IMG/VR virus record: IMGVR_UViG_3300032118_002615 | Location: 1 to 25,637 of that record | From: a virus | Direction: 5' to 3' (one strand) | DNA: 25,637 bases | Part shown: in pieces, positions 1 through 6,041 of the stretch | Layout of the letters: the number at the start of each line of letters is the position of its first letter | Numbering within the stretch: the first letter of the stretch is position 1 | Translations under genes and position numbers: made by a program | Notes under the pieces: generated by a model | Told to the model about the DNA's origin: nothing | Seen by the model: only the letters and a program-made list of their open reading frames with translations | Databases searched by the model: none

Positions 1-1
1 T

Positions 2-169
2 CAAAAGGGCTATGGGTCCATCACGGTCGACGACGGAAGGGATGTGTTCGTCCATTTCAGCGCGATCCAAGGCAATGGCTATAAGACGCTTGAGGAAGGC
101 CAGGAGGTTGAGTTCGACATTACTAAGGGAGAGAAGGGAGAGCAGGCGACCAACGTAACGCGGACATAG
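2..169 (+). CDS. Cold-shock domain protein, C-terminal part (start lies before the window)
   Basis: The first 55 codons read as the C-terminal three quarters of a CspA-type cold-shock protein. The frame opens at base 2 with QKGYGSIT, contains the RNP2-like motif DVFVHFSAI and ends in a typical tail, with a TAG stop at 167-169. The family is a small OB-fold of about 65-70 residues that binds single-stranded RNA or DNA and melts RNA structure in the cytoplasm. About 10-15 residues are missing at the left edge. It sits 14 nt before the next gene and may share its transcript. Whether it belongs to the phage or to a flanking chromosome cannot be decided; phages do carry such genes. Confidence 0.9.
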   Translation, partial: QKGYGSITVDDGRDVFVHFSAIQGNGYKTLEEGQEVEFDITKGEKGEQATNVTRT

Positions 170-183
170 GGAGGATAGGGTCG

Positions 184-1392
184 ATGGAATTCATACCGGG
201 AAAGACCAGGATACGCTACGGCGGGGCGTACTTCGATGACCAGGAGATAGATGCCGCGATAGAGAGTTTAAAGTCCGGCAGGTTGGCCCTGGGCGAAAAG
301 GCGGCGGAATTTGAGGCCAAACTCTCCGAGATGCTTGGGGTCAAGGAGGCCGTCGTGGTGAACTCAGGCTCCTCGGCAAACCTTTTGGCCATGACGGCAC
401 TGGAACTTCCCCGGGGCAGCGAAGTGATAGTGCCGGCATGCGTCTTTCCGACGACGTTCAATCCCATACTACAGTGCGGGCTGACGCCCGTCGTTGTGGA
501 CGTGAACCTCGGCACCTATAACATAGACCCGAAACGGATAAGGCCGGCGATCCGCGCCGGGAAGACGAAGGCGATCATGATCTCGCATACCATGGGCAAT
601 CCCTGCGACATGGGCGCCATCATGGAAATCGCGCGCAAATACAAGCTAAAGGTCATCGAGGACAACTGCGAGGCCTTGGGCTCTAACTATAATGGCAGGC
701 TCACTGGGACCTTCGGCGATATCGCCACGTCCAGCTTTTATGTCCCGCATCAGATCACCATGGGGGAAGGAGGCGCCGTATACACCAACGATCCCCAGCT
801 GGCGGACCGCGTGAGGTCCCTGCGCGATTGGGGCCGGGCGTGTGTCTGCAGGACCTGCGTCATGGCGAAAGACCCCAACGGCAGCTGTGCGAAGCGTTTC
901 TCCCGGGAATACGACAGCAGGTTTACCTATGACCATATCGGTTACAACATGAGGCCCCTGGAGTTGCAATGCGCCATCGGCCTGAAGCAACTGGATAAAC
1001 TGGACGAGATTGTAGCGAAGCGGCGCGCGAATTTTCTCCGGCTGTATCAGATATTCAAGAAACACTCCGACGAATTCCTGCTGCCGGAGTTTCCCGATGG
1101 CGTGTCGCCTTTCGCATTTCCGCTGACCACGAGAAAAAGCGAACTCAGGAATAAGTTCGTCCACTATCTCGAGGGCTGCAATATAGAAACGCGCATGCTC
1201 TTAGCCGGCAACATTACCAGGCATCCGGCGTACGAAAAGTCGGCATACCGGATATCGGGAGACCTCTGCGCCGCAGATTCAATTATAACCAATTCGTTTT
1301 ATCTCGGCGTGTGGCCGGGGATAACCAAGGAGATGCTGGATTATATTGAGGAATGCGTTGATAAGTTTTTCTTCAGAAGGAGATTAAGGTGA
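184..1392 (+). CDS. rfbH: CDP-4-keto-6-deoxy-D-glucose-3-dehydrase-like protein (RfbH/DdhC/E1 type, DegT/DnrJ/EryC1 fold)
   Basis: A 402-aa member of the PLP-dependent DegT/DnrJ/EryC1/StrS sugar aminotransferase fold. Two sequence features point to the 3-dehydrase (E1) branch. In the motif SFYVPHQITMGEGG the Schiff-base lysine is replaced by His (about residue 189). A cysteine set at about 220, 222, 225 and 235 follows (DWGRACVCRTC...GSCAKRF), as in the [2Fe-2S] motif of E1. The His-to-first-Cys distance of 31 equals that in the characterised Yersinia enzyme. E1 uses PMP to remove the C3 hydroxyl of CDP-4-keto-6-deoxyglucose on the way to 3,6-dideoxyhexoses of O-antigens. Its usual reductase partner (E3) is not in the window. 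Start ATG follows GGAGG, and the end overlaps the next gene by 4 nt (GTGA), indicating coupled translation. The family call is firm; the exact substrate is inferred. Confidence 0.88.
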   Translation: MEFIPGKTRIRYGGAYFDDQEIDAAIESLKSGRLALGEKAAEFEAKLSEMLGVKEAVVVNSGSSANLLAMTALELPRGSEVIVPACVFPTTFNPILQCGLTPVVVDVNLGTYNIDPKRIRPAIRAGKTKAIMISHTMGNPCDMGAIMEIARKYKLKVIEDNCEALGSNYNGRLTGTFGDIATSSFYVPHQITMGEGGAVYTNDPQLADRVRSLRDWGRACVCRTCVMAKDPNGSCAKRFSREYDSRFTYDHIGYNMRPLELQCAIGLKQLDKLDEIVAKRRANFLRLYQIFKKHSDEFLLPEFPDGVSPFAFPLTTRKSELRNKFVHYLEGCNIETRMLLAGNITRHPAYEKSAYRISGDLCAADSIITNSFYLGVWPGITKEMLDYIEECVDKFFFRRRLR

Positions 1393-2378
1393 AAATACTC
1401 ATCACCGGCGGCTGCGGCTTCGTAGGCCATCACTTCGTCGAGAATTTCATTAAGAGCACCAGCTTCAAGATCGTGGTTCTCGACAAGCTCGGCTACGCCA
1501 GCTGCGGCTACGACCGGCTCAGGGATATCGGCTGCTATGACCATGGGCGGATATCGACGTTTTCTTGCGACCTGGCCCAGGGGATAAACGAGGGCCTGGC
1601 CCGGGAGATAGGCGAGGTTGATTATGTGATACATATGGCCGCGGAAAGCCACGTCGAAAGGAGCATCCAGGATCCGGAGCCGTTTGTCCGCAGCAACGTC
1701 CTGGGCACGATGTACCTGTTGAACTTCTGCCGGCAGTTCCAGAAGAACGCCCGGAGGATAGTGTATTTCTCAACCGATGAAGTCTTCGGCCCGGCGCCAG
1801 AGGGCGTGGCGTTCAAGGAATGGGATAACTATAACTGCACTAATCCCTACTCGGCGAGCAAGGCCGGCGGGGAAGAGTTGGCCTTGGCCTACGCGAACAC
1901 CTACAAGATGCCGATCATCGTGACGCACACGGTAAATATCTACGGGGAGAGGCAGCACCCGGAGAAATTCATTCCCCTGGCCATCAGGAAGATCCTGGCC
2001 GGGGAGACCCTAATACTTCACTCCAACCCGGAAAGAACCAAATCGGCGAGCCGTTTCTGGATCCACGCACGGTCGGCCGCGACGGCGGTGGATTTCCTCT
2101 TGGAGCGCTCAGAGATCCGCGAAAAATACAACGTCACCGACAACGTGGAAATGGAGGTCTTGAAGGTAGCACAACTGATCGCCAAGATCTTAGGCAAGGA
2201 GCTCAAGTACGAACTGGTAGACTTTCACTCCTCGCGCCCCGGGCATGACCCGCGGTATTCCCTGGATGGCACGAAGCTCAAGGATATGGGCTGGCGGCCG
2301 GTCTATACCTTCGAGCAGAGCCTGGAGAAAACCATCAGGTGGATGACGAGAAAGGAGAACCTGCGATGGCTGGAATGA
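1389..2378 (+). CDS. NAD-dependent nucleotide-sugar 4,6-dehydratase (RmlB/RfbB-like extended SDR)
   Basis: A 329-aa extended short-chain dehydrogenase. It has the N-terminal Rossmann motif GGCGFVGHH (about residues 7-15), the dehydratase active-site triad STDEV (Thr129, Asp130, Glu131), the catalytic YSASK (Tyr154, Lys158) and the RPGHDPRYSLD segment typical of dTDP-glucose 4,6-dehydratases. Such enzymes convert an NDP-glucose to the NDP-4-keto-6-deoxy sugar, the kind of substrate the upstream RfbH-like enzyme would use. The nucleotide (dTDP, CDP or GDP) cannot be read from the motifs. The start is GTG at 1389, 6 nt after AAGGAG and overlapping the upstream stop. Length is normal for the family. 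The pair forms a partial 6-deoxy/3,6-dideoxy-sugar pathway. Confidence 0.9.
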   Translation: MKILITGGCGFVGHHFVENFIKSTSFKIVVLDKLGYASCGYDRLRDIGCYDHGRISTFSCDLAQGINEGLAREIGEVDYVIHMAAESHVERSIQDPEPFVRSNVLGTMYLLNFCRQFQKNARRIVYFSTDEVFGPAPEGVAFKEWDNYNCTNPYSASKAGGEELALAYANTYKMPIIVTHTVNIYGERQHPEKFIPLAIRKILAGETLILHSNPERTKSASRFWIHARSAATAVDFLLERSEIREKYNVTDNVEMEVLKVAQLIAKILGKELKYELVDFHSSRPGHDPRYSLDGTKLKDMGWRPVYTFEQSLEKTIRWMTRKENLRWLE

Positions 2379-2587
2379 ATCATTTTTTACTCCATCTATT
2401 CGGTCGCAAACGCGTGTTTTTTCAGGGGTCATTCGACCTGCTGCACTACGGCCATCGTTTTAACGCCGTGATAGATTTTCTTGAACTATTAAAAATTAAA
2501 ACAATCGCCAAAATTATGGAAGAGATAGAGGGCGTCAGGAAAGATAAATCGATATTAGCAGCCCGTAAATACCTAAGACAACCATGA
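2366..2587 (+). pseudogene. Truncated nucleotidyltransferase (cytidylyltransferase-like) N-terminus joined to unrelated sequence
   Basis: From ATG 2366 (GGAG about 8 nt upstream, overlapping the dehydratase end by 13 nt) the frame encodes 73 residues. Residues 18-30 read VFFQGSFDLLHYGH, the classic phosphate-binding start of the TagD/RfaE2-type cytidylyltransferases (GSFDLLHxGH). These enzymes activate sugars or alditols with CTP and are about 130-160 aa long. The rest of the domain, including the RTEGISTT-type motif, is absent. Just after the HxGH motif the DNA turns from GC-rich to AT-rich (near 2456-2465). The following about 43 residues look like the tail of another protein. I infer a recombination junction that beheaded one gene and fused it to another. 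A short functional product is unlikely but not excluded. Confidence 0.65.
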
Positions 2588-2736
2588 GCCACCAACAGGT
2601 TCTTAAGAAGCTCCGCAAGGAAATGCGCAAAGACCTGGCCAAGAAGTATGCCGACTTCTACGATTACGCCAGGACATTATCTTTCTGGCAAAATCTGCAG
2701 GTGGCGTGGCAGGTGCTGTTTGGGAAAAAAAGATAA
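2584..2736 (+). CDS. Small basic helical protein, unknown (50 aa)
   Basis: The frame begins at ATG 2584, overlapping the previous frame's stop (ATGA), and ends with TAA at 2734-2736. It encodes 50 residues: a very Lys/Arg-rich amphipathic N-terminal half (MSHQQVLKKLRKEMRKDLAKK), then an aromatic C-terminal part (FYDYARTLSFWQNLQ). No signal peptide or clear membrane span is present. I do not recognise the family. Small proteins of this kind are common before phage terminase genes. The SD is weak, so translation probably depends on coupling with the frame upstream. Real-gene status is moderate, resting on the close packing and plausible composition. Confidence 0.45.
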   Translation: MSHQQVLKKLRKEMRKDLAKKYADFYDYARTLSFWQNLQVAWQVLFGKKR

Positions 2737-2737
2737 C

Positions 2738-2887
2738 ATGATTTTAGACACTTCCAAGGAACCGACCGAGCACATGCCGTTCTATGGCGTGGAGCGCGGC
2801 GTCCAGGGAAGGGGTCTAGTAGGGTTAGGTATGGTGGGGTCAGGTATGGTTTGGTGGGGTTGGGTCGGGTCCGGCGTGGTAAGATAA
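2738..2887 (+). CDS. Short ORF whose 3' half is made of the NNGGT repeat array (doubtful)
   Basis: ATG 2738 lies 1 nt after the preceding stop. The first about 21 codons (MILDTSKEPTEHMPFYGVERG) look like ordinary protein. From about 2811 the frame runs through the 5-bp repeat array and therefore encodes only Gly, Val, Trp and Met-rich low-complexity sequence, ending by chance at TAA 2885-2887. There is no clear SD. Either the array grew into, or replaced, the 3' end of an older gene, or the frame is fortuitous. I do not assign a function. Confidence 0.25.
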   Translation: MILDTSKEPTEHMPFYGVERGVQGRGLVGLGMVGSGMVWWGWVGSGVVR

Positions 2888-2920
2888 GGTCGGGTCAGGT
2901 CAGGTGAGGCAGGGTAAGGT
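2811..2920 (+). repeat. NNGGT pentanucleotide array, 22 units
   Basis: Twenty-two consecutive 5-bp units in which the last three bases are GGT in most cases (exceptions AGT, GGC, GAT) while the first two bases vary almost freely (GG, AG, TA, AT, CA, TT, TG, CG, GT, AA occur). Phase is kept without an indel over 110 bp. The array ends 21 nt before ATG 2942, leaving room for an SD. It is not a tandem repeat in the usual sense because no unit is copied faithfully; only the GGT phasing is conserved. Two units span about one helical turn. Related arrays lie at 3462-3541 and 6011-6035. Confidence 0.9.
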
Positions 2921-2941
2921 TTTAACCAAAAGGAGGATACA

Positions 2942-3463
2942 ATGGAAAAAATAAAAGTTAGGATTGAAGGTATTGTTCCGCTGTTGCAACATAGGTTTCC
3001 GATGGAAGATAATCCAGAGCAGAAATCAATAAAACGTAAAAAAGAATATCCCGCCAAAGAGGAATGCGAAAAAGCTCTTTATGCCGACGAGAAAGGCAAA
3101 ATCTATCAACCGGCGGAGCATATCCTGGGGGCATTGATAAAAGCCGGAACGAATTTTCTTTTTGAAAAAAAGAGAACTTATAGAGATGTTATTAAGTCTT
3201 CAGTTTTTATTACGCCCTCAATTATTTACCACGAATATCAAAAATGGGAAATAGACCGGAGGTCAGTCGTGATAATAAAGGCAAGAATTGTGAGGGCGCG
3301 CCCGCGGTTTGATAAATGGGCTCTTAGTTTTGCTGTTGAGTTTGACCAGGAGATAACGAATAAGGGAAAGATAAAAGAAATTCTTGACTTCGCAGGGCAG
3401 AGAATAGGTATAGGCGATTACCGGCCTCTATTCGGAAGATTTATTGTTACAGAGTTTAAATAA
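2942..3463 (+). CDS. Conserved-looking phage/mobile-element protein of unknown function (173 aa)
   Basis: ATG 2942 follows a strong SD (AGGAGG, about 6 nt spacing). The protein has no signal peptide or membrane segment. It begins with a beta-type segment (KIKVRIEGIVPLLQHRF), has a central block YQPAEHILGALIKAGTNF, then RARPRFDKWALSF, and ends with AGQRIGIGDYRPLFGRF and a short tail. I recall this pattern (PLLxHR near the start and GIGDYRPxFGRF at the end) from uncharacterised proteins of phages and integrated elements, but I cannot attach a tested function. Base composition is clearly more AT-rich than the sugar genes and head genes on either side. It is bracketed by the two NNGGT arrays, and the second array starts inside its own stop codon. 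That arrangement suggests a unit that moves with the repeats. Confidence 0.8.
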   Translation: MEKIKVRIEGIVPLLQHRFPMEDNPEQKSIKRKKEYPAKEECEKALYADEKGKIYQPAEHILGALIKAGTNFLFEKKRTYRDVIKSSVFITPSIIYHEYQKWEIDRRSVVIIKARIVRARPRFDKWALSFAVEFDQEITNKGKIKEILDFAGQRIGIGDYRPLFGRFIVTEFK

Positions 3464-3541
3464 GGTAGGGTACGGTTTGGTAAGGTCGGGTTAGGTGCGG
3501 TACGGTAAGGTAGAGTACGGTAAGGTAGGGTAGGGTAGGGT
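3462..3541 (+). repeat. NNGGT pentanucleotide array, 16 units
   Basis: Sixteen 5-bp units, 15 ending GGT and one ending AGT (AGAGT). The first unit, AAGGT, begins on the second base of the TAA stop of the preceding gene, so the array starts exactly where coding ends. Variation is lower than in the first array (AA, AG, AC predominate) and the last three units are identical AGGGT. It is followed by AATAA and a T-rich/A-rich leader, then the next start codon 30 nt downstream. Confidence 0.9.
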
Positions 3542-3571
3542 AATAATTTTTTTTAAAAAGAAGATACACCA

Positions 3572-3802
3572 ATGAAACCTAAACTGATGGACTTTAGCCC
3601 TTATATCCATATCTTTATCCCCAAGCGCAGGATTTTAAAGTATTTGAGCCAGATTAAAATTCCTTATACGGAAAGGGTCAAATTACTACGCACTCTGCGT
3701 GAAATTGAGCAAAAAATTAACCAGCTCCAACATTGCCATTCTCTCGTCGAGAGATGCCTAATGAAGGAACAATCTTCGGAAAAAATAAATTGTAATACTT
3801 AA
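3572..3802 (+). CDS. Small basic protein of unknown function (76 aa)
   Basis: ATG 3572 has a purine-rich AAGAAGA stretch upstream as a modest SD. The 76-aa product is basic, with an N-terminal part rich in Ile, Pro and Lys and a helical middle/C-terminal part (VKLLRTLREIEQKINQLQ) that could form a short coiled coil or a nucleic-acid-binding helix. No signal peptide, membrane span or recognisable motif is seen. Composition is AT-rich like the gene before it. Its leader resembles that of the 2942 gene: array, short A/T-rich spacer, then a purine-rich GAAGATACA-like sequence before ATG. A double hairpin and terminator follow it, so it probably ends a transcription unit. Confidence 0.55.
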   Translation: MKPKLMDFSPYIHIFIPKRRILKYLSQIKIPYTERVKLLRTLREIEQKINQLQHCHSLVERCLMKEQSSEKINCNT

Positions 3803-3828
3803 AAATGTATAACATACTTTAGATAAGA

Positions 3829-3891
3829 GCAGGGTCGCTCCCTGTTTGAGATATTAGCCGACTTCCTGTACAGGCGGGAGTCGGCTTTTTT
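3829..3891 (+). terminator. Two hairpins in a row, the second a rho-independent terminator
   Basis: Hairpin 1: CAGGG (3830-3834), loop TCGCT, CCCTG (3840-3844). Hairpin 2: AGCCGACT (3856-3863) pairs perfectly with AGTCGGCT (3879-3886), and an inner CCTG-TA-CAGG stem can form within the loop. It is followed by a T-run (TTTTTT, 3886-3891). The second is a textbook intrinsic terminator ending the small-gene unit before the packaging genes. A short stable RNA formed by both hairpins is possible; no promoter for it is evident. Confidence 0.8.
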
Positions 3892-3933
3892 ATTTGATAG
3901 ATATCCGCCACACAACCAGGGGTCGCGCAAGAG

Positions 3934-4035
3934 ATGCCAAAACCAAACTGGCACACCGAAAAGAGACTAATCGCGGACCTCATCCCCGCAAAGTATAACC
4001 CCAGAGAGCTAACCGAAGCAATTGCAGTGAGTTAA
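3934..4035 (+). pseudogene. N-terminal stump of a ParB-domain protein (ParB/DNA-methylase type), 33 aa
   Basis: The frame from ATG 3934 reads MPKPNWHTEKRLIADLIPAK, then YNPREL and TE, and stops at TAA 4033-4035 just before TerS. The segment KRLIADLIPAKYNPREL is the start of the ParB N-terminal nuclease-like fold (the xxLIPxxYNPR motif). In phages it commonly heads ParB-like adenine methyltransferases encoded next to terminase genes. Everything after the first strand-loop is missing. I read it as the remnant of a deleted gene, with the deletion joining it to the terS leader; a retained micro-ORF acting as a leader for terS is possible. Confidence 0.6.
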
Positions 4036-4037
4036 AT

Positions 4038-4496
4038 ATGGAAGAACCAAAAGTCAATGTTATAGATGTTAAGGATATAAAAAAAAGAGACCCGCGAGCT
4101 GACGTTATTCTGGAGAGCCTGCGAAAGGGAAGCAGTATCGCTAAGGCGTGCGAAGGCGCAGGAATACACGTGATGACCTTCTGGCGCTGGCGGCAGGAAG
4201 ATAAAGACCTGAATACTGAAACGGAAGTCGCCTTAACTGGCCGAGTGATGGTCGTTGAGGACTCACTATATAACGCATGCATCAAAGGTAATTCAACACT
4301 AATAATGTTTTTCCTTATGAACCGGGCCCCGGACACGTGGAAAGATAAGAGAGCGATGCCGCATTTAAGCGCGAGCGCATCGGCATCAGCGGAGGCAGCA
4401 AGTGTCAACCCTACAGCAGCAAGAAAAAGAATCGCAAGAAGTCTGCGCATTATCCGCGGACTTGGACTCGAGTCTGGCCTGTCTGGCCAGGACTGA
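4038..4496 (+). CDS. terS: Terminase small subunit (HTH DNA-binding)
   Basis: A 152-aa protein with a helix-turn-helix in its N-terminal third (about residues 20-55: ADVILESLRKGSSIAKAC, then HVMTFWRW). This is the layout of phage TerS proteins that bind the packaging site and recruit the large subunit. Immediate position before a clear TerL gene supports the role. The C-terminal about 45 residues are Ala/Ser-rich then Arg-rich, and the last 95 nt are shared in another frame with TerL. Start ATG 4038 lacks a strong SD and may depend on read-through from the ParB stump that ends 2 nt upstream. The assignment rests on HTH plus position rather than on a family-specific motif. Confidence 0.8.
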   Translation: MEEPKVNVIDVKDIKKRDPRADVILESLRKGSSIAKACEGAGIHVMTFWRWRQEDKDLNTETEVALTGRVMVVEDSLYNACIKGNSTLIMFFLMNRAPDTWKDKRAMPHLSASASASAEAASVNPTAARKRIARSLRIIRGLGLESGLSGQD

Positions 4497-5964
4497 GTCG
4501 GACGTCTTCGTCTCCTACGTCCTGAAGACCGAGAAAGGCGAGGCCATCTCCCAAGGTGCGATCCATCGCGAGATCCAGTGGCATATAGACGAGTGCCGCA
4601 GGCGTGGGGAGCACTACTGCGGGATTTTGGCACCCTGGGGCCATGGTAAGACCGAACAGGTAGCTATAGGCCGAACCCTCAATTTCCTGGGAGAGAACCG
4701 CAACCACCGCGTCTTCATAGTCTGCAACACCGACGACAACGCCAAGGCCCGCGTCCAGGCCATCCGCAATTATATCATGACCGATGCCGACTATCACAAG
4801 GTCTTTCCCGAAGTCAAGGAAGCGCAATCCGGGGACTGGAGTAAGCATAAGATAGTGGTCGAGCGCGAATCCATGTCCAAGGACGGCTCCGTCGAAGCCT
4901 GGGGGATAACAACCTCCGGCACCGGCAGCCGCTGCGACTTCATAATATTCGACGACCCGGTGGACCTCAGGAACGCCATACAGAACCCGGCCATGCGCCC
5001 GGTGGTGAAACAGTGCTTCAATAACGTCTGGATGAGCAGACTCGTGCCCGGGGGCTTCGCCATTTACATCGCGACTATCTGGCACCAGGACGACAATACC
5101 AATGAGTTGTTAAAGAACCCGCAATGGAAGTTCCTGGTGATGAAGATATCCGAGGATTTCTCCCGCATCGAGTGTAGCTCGCCTTTTAAGGGCGAATACA
5201 CGATACCCCTTTGGGAAGACACCTGGGACAAGGCGGACCTCCTGGACAGACTTAAGGTTATAGGCAATACGGCTTTTAACAGGGGTTTCAGGCAGCGAGC
5301 CATAAGCGACGAAGACAGGACCCTACCTTCGTATCTTAAAATCTTTAAGTACGGTCTGAGCCCTCTCGATGTGGTGCGCCGCGACTGGCCGCGGGTCGGC
5401 GGCATGGACCCCTTCGGCAAGTTCGTGGTCATCTTTACTTTGGCCGTGGATCCCGGGACCGGCAAGAGATACCCCTTGGAGATAAGGCGCGGCAAGTGGG
5501 GCCCGACCGAGTCGGTCAATCAGCTCATAGACGCGTACAACACGCACCGGCATCAGATCATCGTGGTCGAGAACAACGCCGCCCAGGATGCAATCGTGCA
5601 GTGGGCCCTGGAAAAAGGACACGCATCGATGCCTCTTCTTCCGTTTGCCACCGGCAAGCAAAAGGTGGATCCGATGCTGGGCCTGCCCGGCATGGAGGTC
5701 GAATTCGCCAACAACTCCTGGATTGTGGCCATGGGCAACGCGGAACATGAACCGGACTGCAAGTGCGGCTTCTGCGTCTGGAAGAGCGAGATGGGTTCGC
5801 ATCCGGTAGGGGAGGCATCCGACACGGTCATGGCTTCCTGGTTCGCCAGGGAGGCGGCCCGGGCGATAACCTTAGGGCTACAGCCGCAGGAAGACACCCT
5901 ACAAGAAGAGGTCGTCACGGCGGAAGAGGCGGGTTTGGAAACGGTCAAAATAGGCAATTATTAG
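4402..5964 (+). CDS. terL: Terminase large subunit (ATPase-nuclease)
   Basis: A 520-aa packaging motor. Walker A is in APWGHGKTE (Lys about 83) and Walker B in FIIFDDP (Asp184, Asp185). The C-terminal RNase H-like nuclease shows its usual acidic residues: Asp about 336 in GGMDPFG, Glu about 390 in VVENN and Asp about 474 in SDTVMASW. It translocates genomic DNA into the prohead and cuts it. The start chosen is GTG 4402, with GGAGG at 4391-4395 inside terS. This gives an unusually long 95-nt overlap; later candidate starts lack an SD and would trim the N-terminus close to conserved sequence. A Cys-rich loop (PDCKCGFCVW, about 452-461) sits in the nuclease domain and could hold a metal. Confidence 0.95.
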   Translation: MSTLQQQEKESQEVCALSADLDSSLACLARTESDVFVSYVLKTEKGEAISQGAIHREIQWHIDECRRRGEHYCGILAPWGHGKTEQVAIGRTLNFLGENRNHRVFIVCNTDDNAKARVQAIRNYIMTDADYHKVFPEVKEAQSGDWSKHKIVVERESMSKDGSVEAWGITTSGTGSRCDFIIFDDPVDLRNAIQNPAMRPVVKQCFNNVWMSRLVPGGFAIYIATIWHQDDNTNELLKNPQWKFLVMKISEDFSRIECSSPFKGEYTIPLWEDTWDKADLLDRLKVIGNTAFNRGFRQRAISDEDRTLPSYLKIFKYGLSPLDVVRRDWPRVGGMDPFGKFVVIFTLAVDPGTGKRYPLEIRRGKWGPTESVNQLIDAYNTHRHQIIVVENNAAQDAIVQWALEKGHASMPLLPFATGKQKVDPMLGLPGMEVEFANNSWIVAMGNAEHEPDCKCGFCVWKSEMGSHPVGEASDTVMASWFAREAARAITLGLQPQEDTLQEEVVTAEEAGLETVKIGNY

Positions 5965-5969
5965 GATAG

Positions 5970-6001
5970 ACTACAGTAGTACTACCTTACTACTACAGTA
6001 G
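5970..6001. repeat. Short direct repeat with internal palindrome
   Basis: ACTACAGTAG occurs at 5970-5979 and again at 5992-6001. Between and overlapping them lies the 10-bp perfect palindrome GTAGTACTAC (5976-5985). It is immediately before the AGAGT array in the terL-portal gap. Possible protein-binding site or part of a degenerate repeat cluster; function unknown. Confidence 0.6.
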
Positions 6002-6010
6002 CACTCACCC

Positions 6011-6040
6011 AGAGTAGAGTAGAGTAGAGTAGAGTAATAA
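6011..6040 (+). repeat. AGAGT pentanucleotide array (5 perfect units) plus AATAA
   Basis: Five identical AGAGT units (6011-6035) followed by AATAA. The unit AGAGT also occurs once as a variant inside the NNGGT array at 3462-3541, and that array too is followed by AATAA. I therefore treat it as the third, shorter and homogeneous member of the same array family. It lies in the leader of the portal gene, directly before a terminator-like hairpin. Confidence 0.85.
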
Positions 6041-6041
6041 T

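Noticed and set aside
2811-2920. Diversity-generating retroelement variable region
   Set aside because: No reverse transcriptase or template repeat is visible, and the variation is in non-coding 5-bp units rather than adenine-specific codon changes.
2811-3541. NNGGT arrays as a CRISPR
   Set aside because: Units are 5 bp with no 25-40 bp repeats or spacers, and no cas genes are present.
3829-3891. tRNA or tRNA-like gene
   Set aside because: Only two hairpins and a U-run; no acceptor stem, anticodon loop or T-loop consensus.
4450-5085. Minus-strand ORF opposite terL
   Set aside because: Shadow of TerL coding, no motifs, and all neighbours are on the plus strand.
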